Shown here one piece after another: positions 1-7,011 of a stretch of 64,000 nucleotides of DNA (its first letter is position 1; each line of letters starts with the position of its first letter). Made by a program: the position numbers and the translations under genes. Below the pieces are notes generated by a model that was given only the letters and a program-made list of their open reading frames with translations, had not been told where the DNA came from and made no database searches. The stretch is from Candidatus Nitrosotenuis aquarius. Its GTDB lineage: Archaea > Thermoproteota > Nitrososphaeria > Nitrososphaerales > Nitrosopumilaceae. Where the stretch lies: the NCBI RefSeq assembly GCF_002787055.1, contig NZ_CP024808.1, positions 956,328 to 1,020,327 on the forward strand, written 5' to 3'.

Positions 1-204
1 ATGGCCTACGTTGAGGAAAAAGACTTTGCACCAGTCGAGATAATCGACGAAGAGCACTACGAGCCAACAGGCGCCGTGCGAATAACAGGCACATACGGCA
101 ATGTCAACAAGGTCTCAGGCGATGGCAAGTTTTGCTCAGAGTGCGGCTCCAAGATCTCTGCATCGGCCAAGTTCTGCACAGAGTGCGGCGCAACCCAGGA
201 TTAG
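1..204 (+). CDS. Zinc-ribbon protein, possibly 5'-truncated by the window edge
   Basis: The 67 residues readable here end in a double-CxxC zinc ribbon (FCSECGSK ... FCTECGAT, residues about 44-63), a treble-clef or ribbon module that recurs in several neighbouring genes (1420-1947, 2433-3158). The N-terminal part is acidic and has no recognisable domain. The frame is open at base 1 and begins there with ATG, so this may be the true start or an internal Met of a longer protein. Function unknown; the ribbon suggests zinc binding and a protein- or nucleic-acid-contacting role. Confidence 0.6.
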   Translation: MAYVEEKDFAPVEIIDEEHYEPTGAVRITGTYGNVNKVSGDGKFCSECGSKISASAKFCTECGATQD

Positions 205-239
205 AGAATCTTTATCTCAAGTTATTATTGTATAGTATC

Positions 240-602
240 ATGGCAAAGAAAAAGACACAGGCACCAAAGACAAAGAACTGGGATTCTCTATGGAATGAAT
301 ACTCGAGTCTGCTCAAAAAATGGGCGCAAAACCTAGAGACCCTGCAAAAGACAAGCTCCGATGTCCAGGCAAAATACAACGAGGTAATGCTCAAGGCCGC
401 AAACGAGTCCAGCGAAAAGACACTAAAAGAATTTCACAAAAACTGGCAAAAGGCAATGAATGACGCGGCACTGGAGGCATTCAAGCAATTTGACAAAAAC
501 TGGCAAAATATCACATCCGAATCAGGCATGGAACAGCTAAAGGCATATGGCGAGCTCATGGACAGCTTTGCAAAAACCTGGCAGAAAATGTGGCAAAAGT
601 GA
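240..602 (+). CDS. Small coiled-coil protein, phasin-like
   Basis: A 120-residue helical, charged protein with a Lys-rich start and spaced Trp-containing motifs (KNWDSLW, KNWQKAM, KNWQNIT, KTWQKMW), no Cys, no signal peptide and no membrane segment. The pattern of amphipathic helices with repeated K-N/T-W-Q resembles phasins and PhaE-type subunits associated with polyhydroxyalkanoate granules, but this is inference from composition; no PHA synthase is visible nearby. ATG at 240 was chosen because it follows a TATA-like AT-rich stretch and begins a Lys-rich segment; the frame upstream overlaps the preceding gene. Confidence 0.65.
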   Translation: MAKKKTQAPKTKNWDSLWNEYSSLLKKWAQNLETLQKTSSDVQAKYNEVMLKAANESSEKTLKEFHKNWQKAMNDAALEAFKQFDKNWQNITSESGMEQLKAYGELMDSFAKTWQKMWQK

Positions 603-610
603 ATTTGTGT

Positions 611-961
611 CTAAAGCGGTACTGCTTTAGCAAATTCTCGATTTAGTTTTTTATTTCCCTGCGTGTCAATCCACGTAAGGGATCCGTCGTTGTTTATGAC
701 GATTTTATTCTGATATGCCAGATATGCGATAATCGTGTTCAGTATGGTGGATTTCATTGTTCCATCTAGTTTTCTGAGCAGCTGACTCCTAGAATCAAAC
801 TCGATATGCTTTTTGAACAAGCTTTCAATTTTCATTATGCTAAGTAAAGTGGGATTGTTTTTTTCTGCCAGATTATGAACAAATTCTTCTAGTTTCTTTT
901 TTGCAATTAATTTTTGCAAGAAAACATCACCACTGGAACGAGTGTTTTTACTTGCTAGCAC
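611..961 (-). CDS. Hypothetical protein with a C-terminal winged-helix-like segment
   Basis: A 116-residue protein without Cys, signal peptide or membrane helix. Its helical N-terminal half is followed by a segment (residues about 60-105) ending in a beta-hairpin-like NNDGSLTWIDTQGNKK, which could be the wing of a small helix-turn-helix domain; this is only a fold guess. The start codon is GTG at 961, about 24 bp after a TATA-like stretch (about 980-990), compatible with a leaderless transcript. It faces the same way as the next upstream gene at 1005-1346. Confidence 0.5.
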   Translation of the reverse strand: MLASKNTRSSGDVFLQKLIAKKKLEEFVHNLAEKNNPTLLSIMKIESLFKKHIEFDSRSQLLRKLDGTMKSTILNTIIAYLAYQNKIVINNDGSLTWIDTQGNKKLNREFAKAVPL

Positions 962-1004
962 ATGTATATTATCTACTTAATAGTATATAACTAAATCGTA
1001 TACA

Positions 1005-1346
1005 TCAATGAGATTTCTTTTTAAAATAGCCAAATTGCTTGTTGTATTCATCATGAGAAAGCAACTTTAGAAATAATGCTTCTTTGTCATCATTAGATCT
1101 AGATCTCCTCACAGTATACATCAACCTATGATGATTAGGCATCTCAAAGTGATAAAGCGTCTGAAGACTGAATCTTGCAACATAACAAGTTGGAATCGTA
1201 TTCTTTTGGTGATGAATTCCTAGAGGTTGGTTTGATTGTTCTAGTTGTTGTTTGACGGTTTTTATTGCATCCAACATTGTCTTGTTTTGTTCCTCATAAG
1301 TAATGAGTTTGTGATACATTGGCATGAAACTTTCTTGATGTGCCAT
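1005..1346 (-). CDS. Hypothetical protein, RelE/ParE-like C-terminal pattern
   Basis: A 113-residue protein. The N-terminal half is helical; the C-terminal half (HRLMYTVRRS then ALFLKLLSHDEYNKQFGY) resembles the strand-and-basic-tail end of RelE/ParE-superfamily toxins, where HR-hydrophobic-YTI and a terminal hydrophobic-D-H-x-x-Y-x-x-F-G-Y motif are common. The rest does not clearly match, and no antitoxin partner is obvious except perhaps the downstream gene at 611-961. ATG at 1346 is preferred over an in-frame TTG at 1355. Function not assigned. Confidence 0.5.
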   Translation of the reverse strand: MAHQESFMPMYHKLITYEEQNKTMLDAIKTVKQQLEQSNQPLGIHHQKNTIPTCYVARFSLQTLYHFEMPNHHRLMYTVRRSRSNDDKEALFLKLLSHDEYNKQFGYFKKKSH

Positions 1347-1419
1347 TACTTGCAAGATTGTTTTTTGATGAAATTCTGATTAATAAGATGCAGGTAATTA
1401 TAATGTCAAAAATACAGAT

Positions 1420-1947
1420 CTAAACTTTGGTTCCGCACTTGGTGCAGAACTTGGCGCCTGCTCGCAGCTCGGCACCACATGACTTGCATCCAGATCCTGA
1501 GGATTGCACGGATGATCTTGGCGCCAGTGCCGGATCCGGAGACGGTAATGTTCCTGGCGCAGAAAACGCTTGTTGTGCAGAAACAACAGATGGCGGCCTT
1601 CCCGGTGTTTGTGCAGGCATTACTGGGACTCGTCCCGGCATTCCCAGTCCCGGTGCGCCCATTCCAGGCATCAACCCTGGAGACTGTGTTCCGCCAAGAT
1701 TTCCAGCGCCTGCCCTGTCGAGCGCTTTTTTGAGCTCAAAGATCACCTTGACTGCCAAAAACTCTAATGCTGAATATGCAACGGTATAGTCACCTAGCTT
1801 TTCAAAGAATTCCTTGTCTGATAGCTTGCCCTGCTTGTACATTGTGTTTGCATCCAAAAACGACTCATAGTATCCTTGCGAGTCCTTGAAGAGATTGTCT
1901 AGCTTTTCGGCTAAAAGATTGAGTGTGTCTACCTCGCCTAGCGACAT
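1420..1947 (-). CDS. Zinc-ribbon protein with helical N-terminus and Pro/Gly linker
   Basis: A 175-residue, three-part protein. Residues 1-75 form an alpha-helical domain (start MSLGEVDTLNLLAEKL), residues about 78-145 are a low-complexity Gly/Pro/Ala/Met linker, and the C-terminus is a zinc ribbon (CKSCGAELRAGAKFCTKCG). Such architectures are common in Thaumarchaeota but have no known role. The C-terminal ribbon matches in style those at 1-204 and 2433-3158, so this locus clusters several ribbon proteins. It lies directly downstream of thioredoxin on the same strand. Confidence 0.7.
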   Translation of the reverse strand: MSLGEVDTLNLLAEKLDNLFKDSQGYYESFLDANTMYKQGKLSDKEFFEKLGDYTVAYSALEFLAVKVIFELKKALDRAGAGNLGGTQSPGLMPGMGAPGLGMPGRVPVMPAQTPGRPPSVVSAQQAFSAPGTLPSPDPALAPRSSVQSSGSGCKSCGAELRAGAKFCTKCGTKV

Positions 1948-1998
1948 GCAAAAAATCCGTTCAAACTGGTATTAATTACTTGGGATCAAAAAAAGAGT

Positions 1999-2331
1999 TT
2001 AGGCGTTTGCCAGCGCGCGCTCTATCATGTTTTTGTAAGATTCCTTGGAAGCTGCGCCTACTTGCTGTGCAACGACTTGGCCCTTGTTTAGCAACATTAG
2101 TGTCGGAATGGAAAAGATGTTGTATTTTGCTGCCAGTTCATTGGCCTCATCTACGTTTACCTTGACAAACTCAACTTTGCCTGCGTAATCCTTTGCTAGC
2201 TCCTCGACTACAGGTCCTACCATTCTGCATGGTCCGCACCATTCAGCCCAAAAGTCCACAAAGACAGGCTTGGCAGAGTCTACTACCTTGGTCTGCCAGT
2301 CTTTAGCGTTTGAAACGTGATCTAGTCCCAT
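1999..2331 (-). CDS. trxA: Thioredoxin
   Basis: A 110-residue single-domain thioredoxin, normal for the family. It has FVDFWAEWCGPCRMVGP with the redox-active CGPC pair, the conserved cis-Pro in SIPTLMLL, and the C-terminal strand-helix. It would act as a cytoplasmic disulfide reductase, receiving electrons from a thioredoxin reductase that is not in this window. ATG at 2331 is preferred to a TTG at 2340. It is divergent from the PRC-barrel gene at 2433, with about 100 bp of shared upstream DNA. Confidence 0.93.
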   Translation of the reverse strand: MGLDHVSNAKDWQTKVVDSAKPVFVDFWAEWCGPCRMVGPVVEELAKDYAGKVEFVKVNVDEANELAAKYNIFSIPTLMLLNKGQVVAQQVGAASKESYKNMIERALANA

Positions 2332-2432
2332 TTTAATCAAAATTGCTCCATTCTAAGAGACCTAAAAATCTTGAGGTCAAATCCGGAACAAACAACATAT
2401 ACTTTAATTGGATCTGGCCTCGATTTGGAATT

Positions 2433-3158
2433 ATGAGCTCTGAGCTTCGCCTAAAAAAACTACGGGGATCCGGAGGATTCATCATGGCTCAAGTCACAGA
2501 TGACCAGCAAAGAAAGGGAAACCTTGGTGGACCAGACTTGTTTTTGGCCCCCATTGGAAGACTGGACGTTCAGCTAATTTCAAAATATTTCTGCAACACT
2601 TGTGAAAAAGATTATGAGGGAGGCCCAAAAATCGAATTTGAAAACCCAAACGAGGAGGTAGCGCAAAACCTAATCCTAAAAGAGCGCGGGCAATACGTAT
2701 GCACCACGTGCGGCAGTACAATTGCAGAATACAGGGAATTCCAAAAGGTTGGCGAAGTGGGTCTTGCAAAGCCAATAACTCCAGAACAACCACCCATGCC
2801 AACAGTAAGCTTTGAGCAGCCAGCTGCAATTCCAACACCTCCACCGGCAGTCAACACGACGCCAGTCCAATCGGCAGATTCCACATTTAGCTCAATTACC
2901 GGCATGACAGTGTACGATTCCAATGCAAAAAAGGTGGGAATTGCAAAGCAAGTTGGAATCAATTCTTCGCACCAAGTAGTTCTAGTTATCACCAAAAACG
3001 ACGGCTCTGATCAAACAATAGAGTGGGCCAAAATCAAGAAAATAGGCGAAATCATTCTGCTTGGCGACGGATCGCAAGAATCAAGCGCACTGTGCAAGTG
3101 CGGCTTTGAGAACAAGCCCGGCTCCAAGTTTTGTGAAAGCTGCGGAACCAAGCTGTAA
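2433..3158 (+). CDS. PRC-barrel protein with N- and C-terminal zinc-binding segments
   Basis: About 241 residues. An N-terminal part carries two CxxC pairs (FCNTCEKDY and CTTCGST), then a Pro-rich linker, then a PRC-barrel-like beta domain (from about SSITGMTVYDSNAKKVGIAK to GEIILLGD) and a C-terminal zinc ribbon (CKCGFENKPGSKFCESCG). PRC-barrels are found in ribosome maturation factors, photosynthetic H subunits and archaeal CdvA; this is not CdvA, because it lacks the long coiled coil. ATG at 2433 follows a TATA-like stretch near 2396-2405; a second in-frame ATG lies at 2484. The signal peptidase gene starts 1 bp after the stop, so the two are probably cotranscribed. Confidence 0.75.
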   Translation: MSSELRLKKLRGSGGFIMAQVTDDQQRKGNLGGPDLFLAPIGRLDVQLISKYFCNTCEKDYEGGPKIEFENPNEEVAQNLILKERGQYVCTTCGSTIAEYREFQKVGEVGLAKPITPEQPPMPTVSFEQPAAIPTPPPAVNTTPVQSADSTFSSITGMTVYDSNAKKVGIAKQVGINSSHQVVLVITKNDGSDQTIEWAKIKKIGEIILLGDGSQESSALCKCGFENKPGSKFCESCGTKL

Positions 3159-3159
3159 C

Positions 3160-3807
3160 ATGGCAAAGACAAAGAGCATCATCAAGGATGTCATAATTGT
3201 AACAGTAGGAGTTGCCGCAATCTGGATTGGCCTCCAAGTGGTCTTTGGAACGCAAAATCCGTTCTATGTCGTGTCTAGCGGAAGCATGATTCCCGTTTTG
3301 CAGGTATATGACGTTCTGGTAGTAAATGGAAACGAGCCTTTTGAGAACATACAAGTAGGCGACATCATTGTGTTTAATCGACCCAACGGACACGACAGGG
3401 TAATTGTGCACAGGGTAGAGACAATATTAGATGACAGGTCAGAGTCCAAGACAATACGCACAAAGGGAGACGCAAACCCAATCTCTATTCCTGGAACCGA
3501 CTATCCAATCACAGAAGAAGAATACATCGGCAAAGTCTTCTATGTGGTGCCGCAAATCGGCTATGTCACAAGGATTTTGGCCCCGCCAATCAACTATGTC
3601 ATAATTGCAGTCATCATAGGAATAATGATAGTAAAGCAATATTCGCAAAAATCAAAGGAGAAAAAAGAGCCGAAATTTGAGACAGACCCCGCAAAGGATC
3701 CAGTCCCGCCAAAAGAGGAATTTACAAAGCAAGACGACACGCCATACAACGATTCCAAAATGCCCGAAATTGATGAAGATTCAGAAAGAGACAAGACCCA
3801 AGTTTGA
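3160..3807 (+). CDS. Archaeal-type signal peptidase I
   Basis: A 215-residue membrane protease of family S26B (Sec11-like). An N-terminal membrane helix (about residues 8-27) precedes the catalytic Ser in SGSMIPVL; the catalytic His that replaces bacterial Lys is in VIVHRV, and the conserved Asp is in TKGDAN. A second membrane helix (YVIIAVIIGIMIVKQY) is followed by an unusually long, charged, Pro/Asp/Glu-rich cytoplasmic tail. It removes signal peptides from secreted proteins such as those encoded at 4204-4482, 4615-5619 and 7012-8025. The start ATG at 3160 sits directly after the PRC-barrel stop. Confidence 0.9.
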   Translation: MAKTKSIIKDVIIVTVGVAAIWIGLQVVFGTQNPFYVVSSGSMIPVLQVYDVLVVNGNEPFENIQVGDIIVFNRPNGHDRVIVHRVETILDDRSESKTIRTKGDANPISIPGTDYPITEEEYIGKVFYVVPQIGYVTRILAPPINYVIIAVIIGIMIVKQYSQKSKEKKEPKFETDPAKDPVPPKEEFTKQDDTPYNDSKMPEIDEDSERDKTQV

Positions 3808-3873
3808 TCTCATCTGTGAACATAAATGATCGTGGTTGAGACGTAGCGCTTAAAAGATATTTTTACAAAATAT

Positions 3874-4182
3874 ATGAGCATGTTTGAGTTTTTTCGTCAT
3901 AAAACAGATTCCCAAGAGCCAGACAACGACAAGAAAAAGATCTTTGTTCTGCTAAACTGCTACAACGGAGGCATGGAATACACCATGGAACGGCTAAGGC
4001 AAATCGACGCAGTAACTGACACCATAAGAACCAAAGGCACCTACGACATAATTGCTGAGCTAGAATCAGATTCCAACCAAGAATTGCCGGATCTGGTGCT
4101 GGGCGACGTAAAGAAGATCAAGGTGGTCCAAAATGTCCTTGCACCGCAGATTGGAGTCCAGAAAACAAAGATATCAAATTAA
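3874..4182 (+). CDS. Lrp/AsnC-type ligand-binding domain protein without HTH
   Basis: A 102-residue protein whose body (about residues 25-95) matches the RAM/AsnC C-terminal effector fold: a beta strand KIFVLLNCYNG, a helix, then GTYDIIAELESDS and a final strand. No DNA-binding helix-turn-helix precedes it; stand-alone RAM proteins are frequent in Thaumarchaeota and are thought to bind amino acids or partner with full-length Lrp proteins. A TATA-like CTTAAAAGATAT about 25 bp before the ATG suggests a leaderless transcript. Confidence 0.8.
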   Translation: MSMFEFFRHKTDSQEPDNDKKKIFVLLNCYNGGMEYTMERLRQIDAVTDTIRTKGTYDIIAELESDSNQELPDLVLGDVKKIKVVQNVLAPQIGVQKTKISN

Positions 4183-4203
4183 AAAATAGAAGAAAGATAG
4201 GAC

Positions 4204-4482
4204 TTAGAGTCCGTATTTCTTTTTGACGAGTTCTTGGGCTTTTTGTGCTTCCACCAGCTTTAGGTATGCCTTTTGCTGCTCAGCCTTGTACGATATTGGT
4301 TTTATGGGCTGGTCATCAAATGACTTGGCAGTGATTACTTTGGTGAATGTCTTTTGGCCATAGCTTTTTGGAGACAATATCTCTGATGTGTCTGCTTTTT
4401 TTGCCTCAGCTGAAGTAAAGCTAACAGAGACTAGTGCCACTGCCAAAAGCGCTGCAAGAGATACGATTTTGAGTGATTTCAT
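4204..4482 (-). CDS. Small secreted protein
   Basis: A 92-residue protein with a clear signal peptide: MKSLKIVS, then a hydrophobic core LAALLAVALVSVSFTS and a probable cleavage after AEA. The mature part is Lys-rich, without Cys, ending in a helical QKAYLKLVEAQKAQELVKKK. ATG at 4482 is chosen because a strong Shine-Dalgarno AAGGAGGTG lies 5 nt upstream, uncommon in this mostly leaderless genome. A 12-bp motif shared with two other promoters lies about 100 bp upstream (4584-4595). Function unknown. Confidence 0.75.
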   Translation of the reverse strand: MKSLKIVSLAALLAVALVSVSFTSAEAKKADTSEILSPKSYGQKTFTKVITAKSFDDQPIKPISYKAEQQKAYLKLVEAQKAQELVKKKYGL

Positions 4483-4487
4483 AAGTT

Positions 4488-4496
4488 CACCTCCTT
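4488..4496 (-). promoter_or_regulatory. Strong Shine-Dalgarno sequence
   Basis: On the minus strand the sequence reads AAGGAGGTG, then 5 nt, then the ATG at 4482. It decides the start codon of the small secreted protein and implies a leadered mRNA. Confidence 0.8.
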
Positions 4497-4583
4497 GCTT
4501 GGTGCTCTTTGGAAAGAGTTTTCGTTTGATTTTGTTTTCATGACTATGAAATAGTATAACAATATTAGTCAATACCCAACAAA

Positions 4584-4595
4584 ATGCGGTATGCC
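4584..4595 (-). promoter_or_regulatory. Shared upstream motif GGCATACCGCAT, copy 1
   Basis: The minus strand reads AAAAGGCATACCGCATTTT, upstream of the secreted-protein gene at 4204-4482 and about 17 bp before a TATA-like TAATATT. The same 12-mer, in the same orientation relative to its downstream gene, occurs at 6016-6027 and, with one mismatch, at 6426-6437. Interpreted as a candidate operator or activator site. Confidence 0.5.
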
Positions 4596-4614
4596 TTTTG
4601 ATACGGAACTGGCA

Positions 4615-5619
4615 CTAAACCACAATAATTTCTTGTTCTATTAGGTATTGAATTCCCAATAAAAAGTCCTCAGTTGTTATTTGGTTTTTGCTGTACCAGC
4701 TTGCATTGTTTTTGAACCAAAACGGAATTGTCTTGTCTCCGTTGTTCTGTTTTATGATTTGACCATCTACTTTGATGACATCTTGTGCTATGAGATTTGA
4801 TATTCTGTCAATAAACAAAACGTCATCTATTTGTCCAGCTGACCACAACTGCGCATATTGCTTTATCCAGTCTGGCACAGTTGCCATGTTTTCTTCGGTT
4901 ACATTCACTACATCGTAAATTGATTTTTCTGGAAATTGGCGCTCAAACCACAATGCAAAAAGATCCTCGTTTTTGTACCTATCCATGTAATACTGCGGGG
5001 AATAGGCCTGATCTGGGAATCCAGCCACGTGTGTAGACTTGTATCCCACCACACTTTCTATTTTCCTTCCTGCAAACATAGAGTCGAACCAAGTTTTGAA
5101 TTCTGCATTGTCCTTGTATCTGTCATAATAATATTGAGGGGATTTTGTCGGATCTGGGAATCCCTTAATTTCTACTTTGATTTTTGCCTTTTCTTGGGTA
5201 GGCGTTACTTTGGGTTTTTCTTGTATTTGCTTGCTTGGATGTGACTGGGCCGGTTTGGTTGGCTCGGAGATAGCTGAGAATTGGAATGTTTTTTGCGCAG
5301 TTTGCCCTGCATACGAGACCAATACAGTATATGTTCCGGATTCTTGCCATTTTGATCCTTCAGTGTTAAACGTGGTAGTGAATTTACCAGAAGGTGAAGG
5401 AAATTTTTGGTCAATGGCAACTATATCTGATGAGCTCCTCAGCTGAATTATAATTGGTAAGCCTTGTTGGTATTCCACGCTTCCAGAAAGAATAATTGTC
5501 TGACCAACATTGTATGATGATTTATCCAAATACATCGATATGTCAGCAAAAGCACTAGTTGGCAGGAATAATCCTGCAAAGATTGTCAAGACAATTGCAA
5601 ATATGGTTCTGTAGATCAA
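4615..5619 (-). CDS. Secreted protein with beta-sandwich and repeated helical modules
   Basis: A 334-residue protein. It has a signal peptide (IFAIVLTIFAGLFLPTSAFA), an N-terminal Ig-like or MG2-like beta domain (DKSSYNVGQTIILSGSVEY to about residue 118), a Pro/Lys linker, two copies of a module containing GFPDxxxSPQYYxDRYK (about residues 150-235), and a C-terminal helical domain with two WIKQYAQLWSAGQI-like repeats ending in LLGIQYLIEQEIIVV. The C-terminal repeat type (W-hydrophobic-K-x-x-A-x-W-x-S-x-Q-I) is common in thaumarchaeal exported proteins. Probably extracellular or envelope-bound; no enzymatic motif seen. Confidence 0.75.
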   Translation of the reverse strand: MIYRTIFAIVLTIFAGLFLPTSAFADISMYLDKSSYNVGQTIILSGSVEYQQGLPIIIQLRSSSDIVAIDQKFPSPSGKFTTTFNTEGSKWQESGTYTVLVSYAGQTAQKTFQFSAISEPTKPAQSHPSKQIQEKPKVTPTQEKAKIKVEIKGFPDPTKSPQYYYDRYKDNAEFKTWFDSMFAGRKIESVVGYKSTHVAGFPDQAYSPQYYMDRYKNEDLFALWFERQFPEKSIYDVVNVTEENMATVPDWIKQYAQLWSAGQIDDVLFIDRISNLIAQDVIKVDGQIIKQNNGDKTIPFWFKNNASWYSKNQITTEDFLLGIQYLIEQEIIVV

Positions 5620-5700
5620 TTTGTAAGAATAATCTAGACTGCTATTTGATCATTACTAATGATTTACCCAACAAATGCCAAATGGATTGTCTTGTCATTT

Positions 5701-5973
5701 TTATCTAGTCCAGGATTTTGTAGTTAGCACTTCGAGCTGACAATAACAGAATTCGTGATTGTCATACATTATTTTTTGGCCGCATTGCATGCAGATTAGA
5801 TCTATTGGATTTTTGCATTCTGTGCAATAGCTGTCTGCAATCATAATACCGTTGCAGATCTCACAATCGTGGAATTTTTTGTAGCCAAGTTTTTCTCCTT
5901 TTTTATCTGGAACACCTGAGACCAGACTTTTTTCTGGCAAAGGATGCCAGTTTTTTATTATTTGTTGTGACAT
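5701..5973 (-). CDS. Small multi-Cys zinc-binding protein
   Basis: A 90-residue protein with a run of four Cys pairs: CEIC, CTEC, CMQC and CYC near residues 37-78, consistent with two zinc-binding sites of the double zinc-ribbon type. There is no signal peptide or membrane segment. A copy of the GGCATACC motif ends 42 bp before its ATG (6016-6027), followed by a TATA-like AAATTATT near 6003-6010. Function unknown. Confidence 0.6.
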   Translation of the reverse strand: MSQQIIKNWHPLPEKSLVSGVPDKKGEKLGYKKFHDCEICNGIMIADSYCTECKNPIDLICMQCGQKIMYDNHEFCYCQLEVLTTKSWTR

Positions 5974-6015
5974 GTAATGACAAAAGAGATATGTTATTTG
6001 TCAATAATTTTGATT

Positions 6016-6027
6016 ATGCGGTATGCC
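6016..6027 (-). promoter_or_regulatory. Shared upstream motif GGCATACCGCAT, copy 2
   Basis: The minus strand reads ATTGGCATACCGCATAATC, ending 42 bp before the ATG at 5973, just upstream of a TATA-like element. It is identical over 12 bp to copy 1 at 4584-4595. Confidence 0.5.
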
Positions 6028-6425
6028 AATATTTCCAGCAATATCTGATATATACAAATTTTAAATCAGCACAAAGATTGAGACTAGGTTCGAAGCGGTT
6101 CAGTTTTAACATCAGGCGCCTTTTCTCAGACACATTTCTTTGCAGGCATGTTGATCATTTTTTGTCTCTGCATAAACAGACTAAATTATCAGGTACAACA
6201 CCCAACAGCGTGCAAGATAGTCCTAAAGATTTTGTTTGCTGTTCACACAAGTCTAGAAAAAACTCGGACACAGACCAATGGCAAATGGGGATTTGATGCA
6301 CGAGTTAACTGGTCAATTTGAGTTTGACTGCTTGGAGGCCATTGTTTGTGTCCATGTAAGATTATTGTCGTAAAGTTATTAGTGCATAATTATCAATTTG
6401 CGGCGTGCCTTGCAATCTGAAAAAA

Positions 6426-6437
6426 GGCATACCGTAT
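6426..6437 (+). promoter_or_regulatory. Shared upstream motif GGCATACCGTAT, copy 3
   Basis: The plus strand reads AAAAAGGCATACCGTATTG, one mismatch from copies 1 and 2. It ends 43 bp before the ATG at 6481 and about 15 bp before a TATA-like ATATTATTAAAT (about 6452-6463). Confidence 0.5.
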
Positions 6438-6480
6438 TGCGGTGTACATGTTGATATTATTAAATCACACACATACAGTC

Positions 6481-6696
6481 ATGTCAACAATCCAAATCCA
6501 AGGGGAATGGGAACCTTCCCCGGCAAAAACTCTGGCAAGTTGCTGGCCAGTAAAAGAAGGCAAAACACAACAAGCAAACTTGTACAGATGCATAGTTTGC
6601 TCCAACTTGAAGACTCCTTGTACCTTCGATGAAAACGACAAGCCACTTGTTTTGAGATGCATAAAATGTGGCCACAAGTCTTGGGCCAATGGGTAA
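6481..6696 (+). CDS. Small zinc-ribbon protein
   Basis: A 71-residue protein with two Cys pairs (YRCIVCSN and LRCIKCGHK, residues about 38-65) typical of a zinc ribbon, after a Trp-containing N-terminus. ATG at 6481 lies about 25 bp after a TATA-like element, so the mRNA is probably leaderless; an upstream in-frame ATG at 6442 would lie before the TATA box and is rejected. It is one of three genes behind the GGCATACC motif. Function unknown. Confidence 0.65.
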   Translation: MSTIQIQGEWEPSPAKTLASCWPVKEGKTQQANLYRCIVCSNLKTPCTFDENDKPLVLRCIKCGHKSWANG

Positions 6697-6729
6697 CCAA
6701 GATTTGTGCATTTTCATTAGTTTGCATAT

Positions 6730-6963
6730 ATGATAGAGATTTTACGAAGAGACAAGATTCTTTGTGCAAAAAACGTAATAGAGTTTTTTGATAAAATAGA
6801 GATAGGTGCTCCTGCAGAAAAGATAATTGAGTATTCACATAGATGGCACTTTGTAATTACTATGGGATCAAAGCGGTCAGGCCTGAGAGCCAAGTATTAT
6901 TTGAGAAGTGTCGCAAATGAAGTGCTGAAAAATTCGCCAGTTCCAGTTCTAATAGTAAAATAG
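6730..6963 (+). pseudogene. C-terminal half of a universal stress protein
   Basis: The 77 residues align with the second half of UspA-family proteins: GAPAEKIIEYSHRWHFVITMGSKR corresponds to the usual 'P...I...A......DLIVMGSRG' strand and phosphate loop, and it ends in the typical NSPVPVLIVK. Usp proteins are normally about 140 residues (compare the intact one at 31914-32324); the N-terminal strand-helix units are missing and are not found upstream in another frame. It may be a degraded remnant or a stand-alone half-domain with an intact ATG. Confidence 0.6.
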
Positions 6964-7011
6964 TATTTTGTAGATCCACACCAAAGATAATATGCGCATA
7001 TCAATGTAGAA

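Larger units (their letters stand above)
5974..6480. other. Gene-poor intergenic stretch with two shared promoter motifs
   Basis: No convincing gene is visible. The longest frame (5967-6296, plus) has no domain, low-complexity composition and overlaps the start of the neighbouring gene. The stretch contains the promoter of the minus-strand gene at 5701-5973 and of the plus-strand gene at 6481-6696, each with a GGCATACC motif; the 350 bp between them may be decayed coding DNA. Confidence 0.5.

Noticed and set aside
132-239. N-terminal extension of the coiled-coil gene
   Set aside because: It overlaps the zinc-ribbon gene in another frame and lacks protein-like character; the ATG at 240 fits better.
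2494-2995. Minus-strand ORFs of 116 and 127 residues
   Set aside because: They lie antisense to the PRC-barrel gene, which has clear domains; typical shadow frames.
5967-6296. 109-residue plus-strand ORF
   Set aside because: Low-quality composition, overlap with the start of the neighbouring gene on the other strand, no domain, and two oriented promoter motifs inside the gap.
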